Positions 15,903 through 24,072 are shown, numbered from the stretch's first letter. The stretch is 28,741 bases of DNA from an uncultured Alistipes sp. (GCA_959604655.1 CAUHCL010000015.1:1-28741), one strand, 5' to 3'. Numbers and translations are program-made. The notes: generated by a model not told the origin, from the sequence alone.

Positions 15903-17558
15903 ATGAATATAGCAAAAATGCTGACCGCCTGTGCCGTTTCGGGCGCGTTGGCACTCGCCTCGTGCGGGAAGACTGTCGCCACCGACGGCAACGTAGACAT
16001 CATTCCGCTGCCCGAGAAGGTGGTGGTCGGCGAGGATGTGTTCGTGCTCAAGCCCACCACTTCGGTAGTGCTTTTCTTCAATCCCGAGAACATCGATTAC
16101 GCGGTCGACTTCTGGCGCGACGTGATGAAGGAGACGCTGGATATCACGACATTCAATGTCATCGACGGCAACACTGTCGGTTCGACCAAACGCAATGCCG
16201 TGAACATTTGGGAGGACAAGACCATGGGCGACGAGCAGTATCGTCTGGAGGTGCGTCCCCACCATATCGACATCTATGCTTCCAAAGCCAACGGCGTGTT
16301 CTACGCGTTCCAGACGCTGCGTCAGATGCTCCCCGTCGGGGCGTTCGACGCCGAGGAGGGCAGCCGCATCGAGATCCCCGTGTGCACCGTCGAGGACAAG
16401 CCCTATTTCGCATACCGCGGATTCATGTTCGACATGGGCCGCCACATCTTCGGCGTGCAGGACCTCAAGGAGACGCTCGACATTCTGGCCATGCACAAGA
16501 TCAACAAGTTCCACTGGCATCTGACCGACGACCAGGGATGGCGCATCGAGATCAAGAAATATCCCAAGCTCACCGAGATAGGCAGCGTCCGCAAGTCGTC
16601 GCCCGTCGGCCGCAACGAGGGGCAGGACGGCAAGTCCTACGGAGGCTATTTCACGCAGGACGAGGTGCGCGATGTGGTGAAGTACGCCGCCGAACGTTTC
16701 ATAACCGTGATCCCTGAGATCGAGATCCCGGGCCACTCGGTGGCTGCGCTGGCCGCCTATCCCGAACTGGGATGCACGGGCGAGCAGTACGAGGTTCTCA
16801 CGTGGTGGGGTATCGACGAGCGCGTGATCTGCCCGGGCAAGGAGCAGTCGTTCACTTTCCTGGAGGACGTGCTCACCGAGGTCATGGACCTCTTCCCGTC
16901 GGAGTATATCCACATCGGCGGCGACGAGTGCCCCAAGACCGTTTGGCACAAGTGCCCCGACTGCCGCAAGCGCATGAAGGCCGAGGGGCTCAGGAACGAG
17001 GCCGAATTGCAGTCCTACGTGACGGCTCGCGTGGAGAAGTTCCTCAATGACCACGGCCGCAAGATCATCGGTTGGGACGAGATCCTCGAAGGCGGCGTCA
17101 CGCCGAGCGCCACGGTGATGGCATGGCGCGGCCCGCAGTACGGCATCAAGGCCGCCAAGCAGGGCAACCACGTCATCATGGCTCCCAACACCCATTGCTA
17201 TCTCGACTATTACCAGAGCCGCGACACGAAGAACGAGCCTCTGTCTATCGGCGGTTACCTGCCTCTGGAGAAGACCTACTCGCTCGATCCCTACGACAAG
17301 CTCAACGACGCCGAGCGCAAATACATCCTCGGCGTGCAGGGCAATCTGTGGACGGAGTACATTTCCGAGTACGACCATGCGCAGTACATGGCCTTGCCGC
17401 GTCTGAGCGCCATAGCCGAGGTGGGGTGGAGCTATCCCAACAAGGATTACGATTCGTTCGTAAAGCGCCTGCACCATCTTGCCGAGCTGTTCGACCACTA
17501 CGGCTACAATTACGGCAAACATGCTCTCGCCGACGCGAATGCCGAGAAAACCGAATAA
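15903..17558 (+). CDS. Exported lipoprotein beta-N-acetylhexosaminidase (GH20)
   Basis: 551 aa from MNIAKMLTACAV; the signal peptide ends in the lipobox LASC, so it is a lipid-anchored periplasmic or surface enzyme. Residues about 25-145 form the GH20b accessory domain and about 150-535 the catalytic barrel. The catalytic pair is Asp341-Glu342 in HIGGDECPKTVW, where the Asp positions the substrate acetamido group. FHWHLTDDQGWRIEI and VIPEIEIPGHSVAAL are further family hallmarks. It removes terminal beta-linked GlcNAc/GalNAc. It is 24 nt ahead of the GH109 gene. An upstream in-frame start at 15822 is rejected because it would bury the lipoprotein signal. Confidence 0.95.
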   Translation: MNIAKMLTACAVSGALALASCGKTVATDGNVDIIPLPEKVVVGEDVFVLKPTTSVVLFFNPENIDYAVDFWRDVMKETLDITTFNVIDGNTVGSTKRNAVNIWEDKTMGDEQYRLEVRPHHIDIYASKANGVFYAFQTLRQMLPVGAFDAEEGSRIEIPVCTVEDKPYFAYRGFMFDMGRHIFGVQDLKETLDILAMHKINKFHWHLTDDQGWRIEIKKYPKLTEIGSVRKSSPVGRNEGQDGKSYGGYFTQDEVRDVVKYAAERFITVIPEIEIPGHSVAALAAYPELGCTGEQYEVLTWWGIDERVICPGKEQSFTFLEDVLTEVMDLFPSEYIHIGGDECPKTVWHKCPDCRKRMKAEGLRNEAELQSYVTARVEKFLNDHGRKIIGWDEILEGGVTPSATVMAWRGPQYGIKAAKQGNHVIMAPNTHCYLDYYQSRDTKNEPLSIGGYLPLEKTYSLDPYDKLNDAERKYILGVQGNLWTEYISEYDHAQYMALPRLSAIAEVGWSYPNKDYDSFVKRLHHLAELFDHYGYNYGKHALADANAEKTE

Positions 17559-17582
17559 ACCAATACCTAAATATTTAAGCTT

Positions 17583-19004
17583 ATGAAGATAAATCGTTTG
17601 TTCATTCTGTGCGCCGCCCTGCTTGCGGGCCTCGCGATGCAGAGTTGCTGCGACGGATGCGGTTCTACCGCGTCTGGCGACAATTACAAGTTCAAGGACG
17701 GCATGATCGTGTTCGACGAGCCTGCGCGCGCCGCAGGTCAGGAGTCGATGCTCGGATTCGCCGCCGATCCCATTCCCGTGGTCCGCGTGGGATTCATCGG
17801 ACTCGGCATGCGCGGGCCCGGTGCCGTAGGCCGCTTCACCCACCTCGACGGTGTTGAGATCAAGGGTCTCTGCGACCTTGAAGCCGACAACGTGGCCAAG
17901 TGTCAGAAAACGCTGGAGGATGCGGGTCGTCCCAAGGCCGACGAGTACGTGGGTCCCGAGGCCTACAAGGAGTTGTGCGAGCGCGACGACGTAGACCTTA
18001 TATATATAGCCACCGACTGGGTGAACCACGTGCCTCTGGCCGTCTACGCCATGGAGCACGGCAAGCATGTGGCCGTGGAGGTTCCCGCCGCCACCAGTGT
18101 CGCCGAGTGCTGGCAGCTGGTCGACACCTCGGAGCGTACGCGCCGCCACTGCATGATGCTCGAAAACTGCGTCTACGACTTCTTCGAGCTCACCTGTCTC
18201 AATATGGCTCAGCATGGCCTTTTCGGCGAGATCGTTCATGCCGAGGGCGCCTATATCCACAATCTGTCGGACTACTGGGACGACTATCACAACAACTGGC
18301 GTCTGGATTTCAACCAGAAGCACCGCGGCGACGTCTACGCCACCCACGGCTTCGGTCCCTGCTGCCAGGCTCTCAACATCCACCGCGGCAACCGTCTGAC
18401 CCATCTGGTTTCCATGGACACCAAGTCGGTTAACGGTCTGGCCAAGGCCAAGGAGAAGATGGGATCGACCGAGTTCGCCAACGGCGACCATACCGTCACT
18501 TTGGTTCAGACCGAGAAGGGCCAGACCATCGAGATCCAGCACAACGTCTACACTCCGCGTCCCTACAACCGTCTCTACCAGTTGACGGGCTCGCTCGGAT
18601 TCGCCAACAAGTATCCCATCAGCGGTTTCACCTTCATGCCGGGTCAGATTCCCGCCGACGTGCTCCCCGAGGGCGCCGAGATCAATCCCCACGGATTCGT
18701 GTCGCCCGAGGTGCAGGCTGCCGTGCTGGAGGCCTACAAGCACCCCATCCACCGCGAGATCGAGGAGAAGGCCAAGCAGGTGGGCGGCCACGGCGGTATG
18801 GACTTCGTGATGGACTACCGTCTGATCTACTGCTTGCAGAACGGTCTGCCGCTCGATCAGGATGTCTACGATGCGGCCGAGTGGTCGTGCATCGGCGAGC
18901 TGTCGGCCACTTCGGCCAAGCACAACAGCATGCCCGTTGCCGTTCCCGACTTCACCCGCGGCGAGTGGAACAAGCTCGACGGCCTGAAGTTCGCCACGAA
19001 ATAA
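17583..19004 (+). CDS. Exported lipoprotein GH109 alpha-N-acetylgalactosaminidase (Gfo/Idh/MocA fold)
   Basis: 473 aa. The signal peptide ends LAMQSC, a lipobox. The Rossmann motif GFIGLGMRG (about residue 64) binds NAD+, which GH109 uses catalytically through an oxidation-elimination cycle rather than by classical hydrolysis. VYATHGFGPCCQALNIHRGNR carries the Tyr/His of the active site. Known GH109 enzymes remove terminal alpha-GalNAc, as on blood-group A and Tn-type glycans. With the upstream GH20 it forms a two-gene unit suited to host or mucin glycans. Other Gfo/Idh/MocA functions are possible, but the export signal and the sequence favour GH109. Confidence 0.88.
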   Translation: MKINRLFILCAALLAGLAMQSCCDGCGSTASGDNYKFKDGMIVFDEPARAAGQESMLGFAADPIPVVRVGFIGLGMRGPGAVGRFTHLDGVEIKGLCDLEADNVAKCQKTLEDAGRPKADEYVGPEAYKELCERDDVDLIYIATDWVNHVPLAVYAMEHGKHVAVEVPAATSVAECWQLVDTSERTRRHCMMLENCVYDFFELTCLNMAQHGLFGEIVHAEGAYIHNLSDYWDDYHNNWRLDFNQKHRGDVYATHGFGPCCQALNIHRGNRLTHLVSMDTKSVNGLAKAKEKMGSTEFANGDHTVTLVQTEKGQTIEIQHNVYTPRPYNRLYQLTGSLGFANKYPISGFTFMPGQIPADVLPEGAEINPHGFVSPEVQAAVLEAYKHPIHREIEEKAKQVGGHGGMDFVMDYRLIYCLQNGLPLDQDVYDAAEWSCIGELSATSAKHNSMPVAVPDFTRGEWNKLDGLKFATK

Positions 19005-19030
19005 AAAATGCAAAAAAACGGGCAGAATTA

Positions 19031-19060
19031 TTGTCCGTATAAAAAATATCGTTATATTTG
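19031..19060 (+). promoter_or_regulatory. Promoter of the trp leader / trpB2 unit
   Basis: TATATTTG (19053-19060) matches the -7 consensus, with TTG (19031-19033) exactly 19 nt upstream. Transcription should start near 19066, leaving about 175 nt of leader before the TrpB start. Confidence 0.85.
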
Positions 19061-19079
19061 CATCAAAGAACAGAATATT

Positions 19080-19151
19080 ATGATTCGCGGTATACATAAC
19101 ATGTGGTGGCGTTCATTGTTGATAAAGAACAATGACGTTGAACTTGCATGA
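19080..19151 (+). CDS. trp leader peptide with tandem Trp codons
   Basis: A 23-codon ORF starting MIRGIHN and continuing with Met, then two adjacent TGG codons at 19104-19109, ending TGA at 19149-19151. Trp is rare in proteins, so two in a row in a tiny ORF just ahead of an attenuator are the hallmark of a leader peptide whose translation senses charged tRNA-Trp. An in-frame ATG at 19101 immediately precedes the Trp codons and could be an alternative start. Confidence 0.85.
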   Translation: MIRGIHNMWWRSLLIKNNDVELA

Positions 19152-19213
19152 TATGCGTGAAAGGAAGATAAAGATTCGAAGGCCATTGTTCGTAAGAGCG
19201 ATGGCCTTTTTTT
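19113..19213 (+). promoter_or_regulatory. Tryptophan transcription attenuator
   Basis: Three alternative helices share segments. 1:2 pairs tcattgtt (19113-19120) with aacaatga (19128-19135). 2:3 pairs gaacaatg (19127-19134) with cattgttc (19184-19191). 3:4, the terminator, pairs 19179-19188 with 19199-19208 and is followed by seven Ts (19207-19213). A ribosome stalled at the Trp codons (19104-19109) would cover segment 1, let 2:3 form and prevent termination. With ample Trp, 1:2 forms and 3:4 terminates. I recall a Bacteroidetes trp-leader motif being described by comparative genomics, and this looks like a member of that class. Confidence 0.88.
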
Positions 19214-19242
19214 GTATACTTAGCATTAAAGAGTAAAAGGTA

Positions 19243-20604
19243 ATGGAAACAAAGAAATTCGTATTGCCCGAGAGCGAGATGCCGAAGGCATGGTACAACA
19301 TCGTGGCCGACATGCCCAACAAGCCTCTGCCCGCCCTCGACCCGCGCACCAGGAAACCCGTTACGGCCGAGGCCATGAGCTGCATCTTCGGCGAGGAACT
19401 GGTGAAGCAGGAGATGTCGACGGAGCGTTACATCGAGATTCCCGATCAGGTTCAGGACCTGTATAAGATATGGCGACCCACTCCCGTGGTACGTGCACGC
19501 AATCTCGAAAAGCTGCTCGATACGCCCGCCAAGATCTATTTCAAGAACGAGGGTGTCTCGCCCGCGGGTTCTCACAAGCCCAACACTGCCATTCCCCAGG
19601 CCTACTACAACGCCAAGCAGGGCATAAAGTATCTCTCTACGGAGACGGGCGGCGGACAGTGGGGCAGTGCGATGGCTTTGGCCTGCCAGTATTTCAACAT
19701 CGACCTGCGCGTCTACATGGTCAAGGTGAGCTACCACCAGAAACCCTACCGCAAACTGCTGATGAACGCATGGGGCGCCGACGTGATTCCTTCGCCGAGC
19801 ACCACCACGCAGGCGGGCCGCGATATCCTCGCCGCCGATCCCGATTGCTCGGGCAACCTCGGCATCGCCATCTCGGAGGCCGTGGAGATCGCCCTCGCGC
19901 ACGGCGAGACTACCCGCTACTGCCTGGGCAGCGTGATGAACCACGTGCTTCTGCACCAGACCGTCATAGGTGAGGAAGCGCTGCGTCAGATGGAGATGGC
20001 GGGCGACGATCCCGATATAGTGATCGGCTGCTTCGGCGGCGGCTCGAACTTTGCGGGCATAGGATTCCCGTTCCTGCGCCGCAACCTCTGCGACGGCAGG
20101 AAGACCCGCGTGATCGCGGTGGAGCCCGCTTCGTGTCCCAAACTCACCCGCGGCGAGTTCCAATACGACTTCGGCGACACGGCAGGCATGACGCCTCTTA
20201 TGCCGATGTATACTCTGGGTCACAATTTCCAGCCGTCGGACATCCACGCGGGCGGCCTGCGCTACCACGGCGCGGGACCCATCGTGAGCCAGCTCTACAA
20301 GGACGGACTTATGGAGGCCACGTCGGTGCAGCAGCTGGAGACCTTCGCCGCAGGCATGATGTTCGCCAAGAGCGAGGGCATTATCCCCGCGCCCGAGTCG
20401 ACGCACGCCATCGCCGTGGCTGTCCGCGAGGCGAAGCGTGCCAAGGAGGAGGGCAAGGAGAAGACCATCCTGTTCAACCTCTCGGGTCACGGTCTGATCG
20501 ATTTGTATGCCTACGAGCAGTATTTCGAGAACAAGTTAGTGGATTACGATGTCCCCGAGTCGGAGATATGCAAGACTCTCGATTCGCTGGATAAGATCAT
20601 CTGA
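19243..20604 (+). CDS. trpB: Tryptophan synthase beta chain, TrpB2 type
   Basis: 453 aa, longer than the ~400-aa TrpB1 and typical of the TrpB2 branch. The PLP lysine is Lys112 in SPAGSHKPNTA; the phosphate-binding glycine loop is CFGGGSNFAG. It joins indole and L-serine to form L-tryptophan. No trpA or other trp gene is adjacent, so it is a stand-alone enzyme and might salvage free indole, which is plentiful in the gut (inference). Its own promoter and the attenuator directly upstream show that expression is tied to tryptophan supply, supporting a true tryptophan role. A structured repeat follows its stop codon. Confidence 0.93.
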   Translation: METKKFVLPESEMPKAWYNIVADMPNKPLPALDPRTRKPVTAEAMSCIFGEELVKQEMSTERYIEIPDQVQDLYKIWRPTPVVRARNLEKLLDTPAKIYFKNEGVSPAGSHKPNTAIPQAYYNAKQGIKYLSTETGGGQWGSAMALACQYFNIDLRVYMVKVSYHQKPYRKLLMNAWGADVIPSPSTTTQAGRDILAADPDCSGNLGIAISEAVEIALAHGETTRYCLGSVMNHVLLHQTVIGEEALRQMEMAGDDPDIVIGCFGGGSNFAGIGFPFLRRNLCDGRKTRVIAVEPASCPKLTRGEFQYDFGDTAGMTPLMPMYTLGHNFQPSDIHAGGLRYHGAGPIVSQLYKDGLMEATSVQQLETFAAGMMFAKSEGIIPAPESTHAIAVAVREAKRAKEEGKEKTILFNLSGHGLIDLYAYEQYFENKLVDYDVPESEICKTLDSLDKII

Positions 20605-20606
20605 TT

Positions 20607-20699
20607 GCGACTCTTCGGAGTCGCGCGGGCCGCAGCCTCGCCCCGCGGAGGCCCGCAACTCGGTGGACCTCGTTGACGGTCACCGCAGGCTGCTGCCCG
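20607..20699 (+). repeat. Structured intergenic repeat, type B (copy R3)
   Basis: It begins 2 nt after the trpB stop. Helix 1 is gcgactc/gagtcgc (20607-20613/20618-20624) closed by a UUCG tetraloop. Helix 2 is gcgggcc/ggcccgc (20625-20631/20650-20656). Helix 3 is gcagcct/aggctgc (20632-20638/20687-20693). Helix 3 starts inside the loop of helix 2 and ends outside it, an H-type pseudoknot layout. The copy at 24073 has the same helices with compensatory changes. Confidence 0.8.
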
Positions 20700-20706
20700 A
20701 AAATTA

Positions 20707-20747
20707 AAAACGAATGGAGATCCTTTTACGGGATCTCCATTCGTTTT
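20707..20747. terminator. Bidirectional intrinsic terminator
   Basis: A 17-bp perfect stem (20707-20723 with 20731-20747; core cgaatggagatcc) with a 7-nt loop and flanking A/T runs. It terminates trpB on the plus strand and the GDSL hydrolase gene on the minus strand. Confidence 0.9.
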
Positions 20748-20763
20748 GTACTTGTATGCGTCG

Positions 20764-21474
20764 TTACTCCGCCTCGGCAGGCAGATACATCTTCGCACGC
20801 TTTATTTTCAGCACCTTGCTTATCGCATCGCACACCATCGGCTCCATCACCGTACGGTAGCACTCCAGATTGGGGTGGCACGTGTCGTTGCTCCATTTGG
20901 CGGGCAAACCTCCCTTTTCGTCGGTCAGAGCGGGGTAGTAGTCGAGATAGGGGATCTTGTTCTGCTCGGCATAGGCCTTTATGAGCTTGTTCAGGTCGCG
21001 TATCTTCTGCGCGGGTTCTATCTCGCGTCTCCATCCGAATACCGAAGTGGGCGTCACCGAGCAGAGAATCACCTTTATGCCGTTGGCTTTGGCCAGCTCG
21101 CACATCGAGGCTATGTTGCCCAACGTGTTCTCGGGCGATATGTAGCCGTTGTTCTGCGCCACGTCGTTGGTTCCCGAGAGTATCACCACCGCCTTGGGGT
21201 GCAGGTCTATTACGTCGCGACGGAATCGCACGAGCATCTCCGACGAGGTCTGTCCGCTGATGCCTCGGCCCGCGAAGTTGTTCTTCGCGAAGAAGTCGGG
21301 GTCCATCCGCGCCCAGTTGTCGGTTATGGAGTTGCCCATGAACACCACGGCGGGTGCGGCGGCGATTTTGGCATTGGCTTCGGCGTAGCGGCCGAATTGC
21401 GCCCAGTCTTTCTTCTGAGCCGAAACGCTCAGTGCGGCGACGCACAGGGCGGCGCAAAGTAGTATTCGTTTCAT
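20764..21474 (-). CDS. Exported SGNH/GDSL-family hydrolase
   Basis: 236 aa with a Sec signal peptide (MKRILLCAALCVAALSVSA, cleaved before QKKDW). The four SGNH blocks are present: GNSITDNW (catalytic Ser), GRGISGQTS (Gly), LSGTNDVAQN (Asn) and, near the end, DTCHPN with the Asp/His pair. It is probably a periplasmic esterase, such as a carbohydrate O-acetyl or acyl esterase; the substrate is not readable. Monocistronic, with its own promoter and terminator. Confidence 0.92.
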   Translation of the reverse strand: MKRILLCAALCVAALSVSAQKKDWAQFGRYAEANAKIAAAPAVVFMGNSITDNWARMDPDFFAKNNFAGRGISGQTSSEMLVRFRRDVIDLHPKAVVILSGTNDVAQNNGYISPENTLGNIASMCELAKANGIKVILCSVTPTSVFGWRREIEPAQKIRDLNKLIKAYAEQNKIPYLDYYPALTDEKGGLPAKWSNDTCHPNLECYRTVMEPMVCDAISKVLKIKRAKMYLPAEAE

Positions 21475-21506
21475 GTCGAACGGTTTTAGCAGTTTTTATA
21501 TCTCAA

Positions 21507-21537
21507 CAAATGTAATCAATAAATATTTATTCGCAAA
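21507..21537 (-). promoter_or_regulatory. Promoter of the GDSL hydrolase gene
   Basis: On the minus strand TACATTTG (21514-21507) and TTTG (21537-21534) are 19 nt apart, a full match to the Bacteroidota promoter layout. Confidence 0.85.
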
Positions 21538-21560
21538 ATTCAGTCATATTTTGTTTGCCG

Positions 21561-21584
21561 TGCGGGAACTGCGCGACTCCCGCA
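21561..21584. other. GC-rich hairpin between divergent promoters
   Basis: tgcggga (21561-21567) pairs with tcccgca (21578-21584), and a second imperfect cgccg/cggcg pairing lies just downstream. It sits between two outward promoters, so it is probably not in either transcript. It may be a decayed intergenic repeat. Confidence 0.4.
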
Positions 21585-21685
21585 GCCGCCGAAGATAACG
21601 TTGCTCCGCGGCGCAGTTTTCGGGGTGTGATGACCGCGGCGAAATATTTATACTTGCAACGATGGTCGGATTGCCGTAAAATTAC

Positions 21686-21693
21686 TAAATTTG
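21686..21693 (+). promoter_or_regulatory. -7 element for the cysteate synthase/manA operon
   Basis: TAAATTTG matches TAnnTTTG and lies 43 nt before the start codon. No -33 element at standard spacing is clear. Confidence 0.65.
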
Positions 21694-21736
21694 CATTTCG
21701 GAAAATCATAATAACGCATCATATAACTCAACTCGA

Positions 21737-23029
21737 ATGGATAATATTGAAGCTACCGCCTATTCGCTCATGTGCGTTGCCACGGGCGATGAGTTTGCGG
21801 ATACGGGATGGACTCTCGAATATCGCGGATGCGAGGAACCCTCGCTCGTGAGAGCTGTCTATAAGTGCAAGAAACTCAACGATAAGGAGGACGGCTACGG
21901 CCTTTACAAATTCTGCGACTGGCTGCCCGTCAACCGCATGCTGAAGGGCTCGGCGGCTCCCGTTACCTATCTCAGCAAGGGGCTGGGCGAGCATCTGGGA
22001 CTCCGCAACCTCTACATCACGCTCAACGGCTATTGCCCCGAGCGCGGCGCGGGCATGACCACGTGCTCGTTCAAGGAGACCGAGGCTTACAGCGTGTGCG
22101 GCCGCGCCAAGTGCGACGAGGATCGCATCCTCGTGGTCGCTTCGGCTGGAAATACGGCCCGTGCGTTCGCCAAGGTGTGCTCGGAGAACAACATCCGCCT
22201 GCTGCTGTCGGTGCCTGCCGACAACCTGTCGGCCATGTGGTTCGAGAAGCCGTTGAACCCGTGCGTGAAGCTCATAGCCTGCGAGAAGGGCGGCGACTAT
22301 TTCGATGCCATCCGTCTGGGTGACATGCTGCTGAAGTCTCCGCGTTTCTACGCTGAGGGCGGTGCCAAGAACGTGGCGCGCCGCGACGGCATGGCCACTA
22401 CCGTGCTGTCGGCCGTGACGACCATCGGCCGCATCCCCGACTACTATTTCCAGGCCGTGGGCAGCGGTACGGGTGCCATTGCGGCGTGGGAGGCCAACAT
22501 GCGTCTTGTCGAGGACGGCTCTTACGGTGACAATGTAATGCGGCTCATGGTGTCGCAGAACGCGCCGTTCGTGCCCATGTACGACGCATGGCGTGCCGAT
22601 TCACGTGCCATGCTTCCCTACGATGCCGACAAGGCCCGCCGCGACGCCTCTATAATCGACGCCAAGGTGCTGTCGAACCGCAAGCCGCCCTACGGCATAA
22701 AGGGCGGTCTGTTCGATGCGCTCAAGGCCACCGACGGCAATGTGCTGGTGGTTACTAACGCGCAGGCGCGCAAGGCGGCACGTATTTTCGAGCAGACCGA
22801 GGGTGTGGACATCCATCCCGCGGCTGCCGTGGCCACCGCTTCGCTCATCAAGGAGGTCGAAGCGGGACGCATCGATCCCGATGCCGTCATCATGCTGAAC
22901 ATTACGGGCGCGGGCGAGAAGCGTTTCAAGGCCGACCACGAGGTGCATGAGCTGAAACCCGATATCGTTTTCCCGCTCGACGCGACGGCCGACGATGTGG
23001 TGGCCCGCGTGGAGGCTTTGTTCGATTAA
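21737..23029 (+). CDS. Cysteate synthase (threonine-synthase-like PLP enzyme)
   Basis: 430 aa, fold-type II PLP enzyme. The PLP lysine is Lys113 in TTCSFKETEAY; VVASAGNTARAFAKVC is the substrate-binding loop and GSGTGAIAAWE the phosphate loop. NGYCPERGAG before the lysine, then GGAKNVARRDGM, TTIGRIPDYYFQA and LSNRKPPYGIKGG, match the archaeal cysteate synthase group as I remember it, rather than ordinary ThrC (usually FKD at the lysine). That enzyme makes L-cysteate from O-phosphoserine and sulfite. In Alistipes, cysteate is condensed with an acyl-CoA to begin sulfonolipid (sulfobacin-type) synthesis. No acyltransferase gene lies nearby. Threonine synthase remains the alternative. Confidence 0.78.
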   Translation: MDNIEATAYSLMCVATGDEFADTGWTLEYRGCEEPSLVRAVYKCKKLNDKEDGYGLYKFCDWLPVNRMLKGSAAPVTYLSKGLGEHLGLRNLYITLNGYCPERGAGMTTCSFKETEAYSVCGRAKCDEDRILVVASAGNTARAFAKVCSENNIRLLLSVPADNLSAMWFEKPLNPCVKLIACEKGGDYFDAIRLGDMLLKSPRFYAEGGAKNVARRDGMATTVLSAVTTIGRIPDYYFQAVGSGTGAIAAWEANMRLVEDGSYGDNVMRLMVSQNAPFVPMYDAWRADSRAMLPYDADKARRDASIIDAKVLSNRKPPYGIKGGLFDALKATDGNVLVVTNAQARKAARIFEQTEGVDIHPAAAVATASLIKEVEAGRIDPDAVIMLNITGAGEKRFKADHEVHELKPDIVFPLDATADDVVARVEALFD

Positions 23030-23050
23030 TTATAAATTTTAAGGTACTTT

Positions 23051-24037
23051 ATGCTATATCCCGTAAAATTCGTCCCTCGTCTGAAAGAGAGGCTGTGGGG
23101 CGGAAAGGAGCTGCTTGCGAAGGCCAAGGCAGGCAAGGCTGCGAATATCGATCCGCAGAAGGCCTACGGCGAGAGCTGGGAGCTGTCGGCCGTGGCGGGC
23201 GATGTTTCGGTCGTGGCCAACGGTTTTCTGAAACGCAACAATCTTGAGGAGATCATCGAGGTCTACATGGGCAATCTGGTCGGCGACAAGATCTACGACC
23301 GTTACGGACTCACTTTCCCGCTGCTTATCAAAAGCCTCGACTGCCACGACGTTCTCTCGGTGCAGGTGCATCCCGACGACGAACTGGCCGCCGAGCGCCA
23401 CAACTCCTACGGCAAGACCGAAATGTGGTACGTGGTGGACTGCGAACCCGGGGCTGCGCTCTACGTCGGCTTCAAGGATACCTCCATCACGCGCGAGCAG
23501 TACATCGCGGCCGTCAACGAGGACCGCCTGCCCGAGATTCTGAACCGCGTGGAAGTTAAGGCGGGCGACGTCTTCTTCATCCCCGCGGGTACGGTCCATG
23601 CGCTCGGAAAGGGCATCGAGGTGCTGGAGATCCAGCAGACGTCGGACGTGACGTACCGCATCTACGACTGGAACCGTACCGATGCCGAAGGCCGTCCGCG
23701 CGAGTTGCACACCGCACAGGCCGTGGACGCCATCGATTTCTCGCGCGACGGCGAGGCGTGCCACATGAAGTATTCGCCCAAGACCAACGAGTCGGTGACC
23801 ATGGTCGACTGCCCCTATTTCACCACCAACATAATCGCGCTGGACGGCACGTGCGAGCGCGACTACATGTCGCTCGATTCGTTCGTGCTCTACATCTGCG
23901 CCGAAGGCGAGGCGTCGATCAGGATGGGCGACGCTACGGAGCATATCGGCCCGCTCGATCTGGTGATGATCCCCGCCGAAGCCGATTCGGTGGAACTGAG
24001 CGGCAAGGCGAAACTGCTTGAGGTGTATATAAAGTAA
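23051..24037 (+). CDS. manA: Mannose-6-phosphate isomerase, class I
   Basis: 328 aa. A cupin-type Zn enzyme interconverting mannose 6-phosphate and fructose 6-phosphate. Motifs: KSLDCHDVLSVQVHPDDELA (start of the Zn-binding His region), KTEMWYVVDCEPGAALYVGF and FFIPAGTVHALGKGIEVLE with the later Zn His. RIYDWNR is also characteristic. Length matches the short bacterial form. It starts 21 nt after cysteate synthase and is probably co-transcribed, although no metabolic link is obvious. Confidence 0.93.
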   Translation: MLYPVKFVPRLKERLWGGKELLAKAKAGKAANIDPQKAYGESWELSAVAGDVSVVANGFLKRNNLEEIIEVYMGNLVGDKIYDRYGLTFPLLIKSLDCHDVLSVQVHPDDELAAERHNSYGKTEMWYVVDCEPGAALYVGFKDTSITREQYIAAVNEDRLPEILNRVEVKAGDVFFIPAGTVHALGKGIEVLEIQQTSDVTYRIYDWNRTDAEGRPRELHTAQAVDAIDFSRDGEACHMKYSPKTNESVTMVDCPYFTTNIIALDGTCERDYMSLDSFVLYICAEGEASIRMGDATEHIGPLDLVMIPAEADSVELSGKAKLLEVYIK

Positions 24038-24072
24038 AGCCGAACGATCTGCTTTAGGCCTGTCGTATTTTT

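Noticed and set aside
19018..19038. Hairpin acgggca/tgtccgt after GH109 considered as its terminator
   Set aside because: On the plus strand it is followed by A-rich, not T-rich, sequence, and it contains the -33 TTG of the trp promoter; only the minus strand would show a T-run, where no gene is expected.
15879..19097. 1072-codon minus-strand open frame opposite GH20/GH109
   Set aside because: Both plus-strand genes have clear catalytic motifs and lipoprotein signals; the antisense frame runs through promoters and has no recognisable domain.
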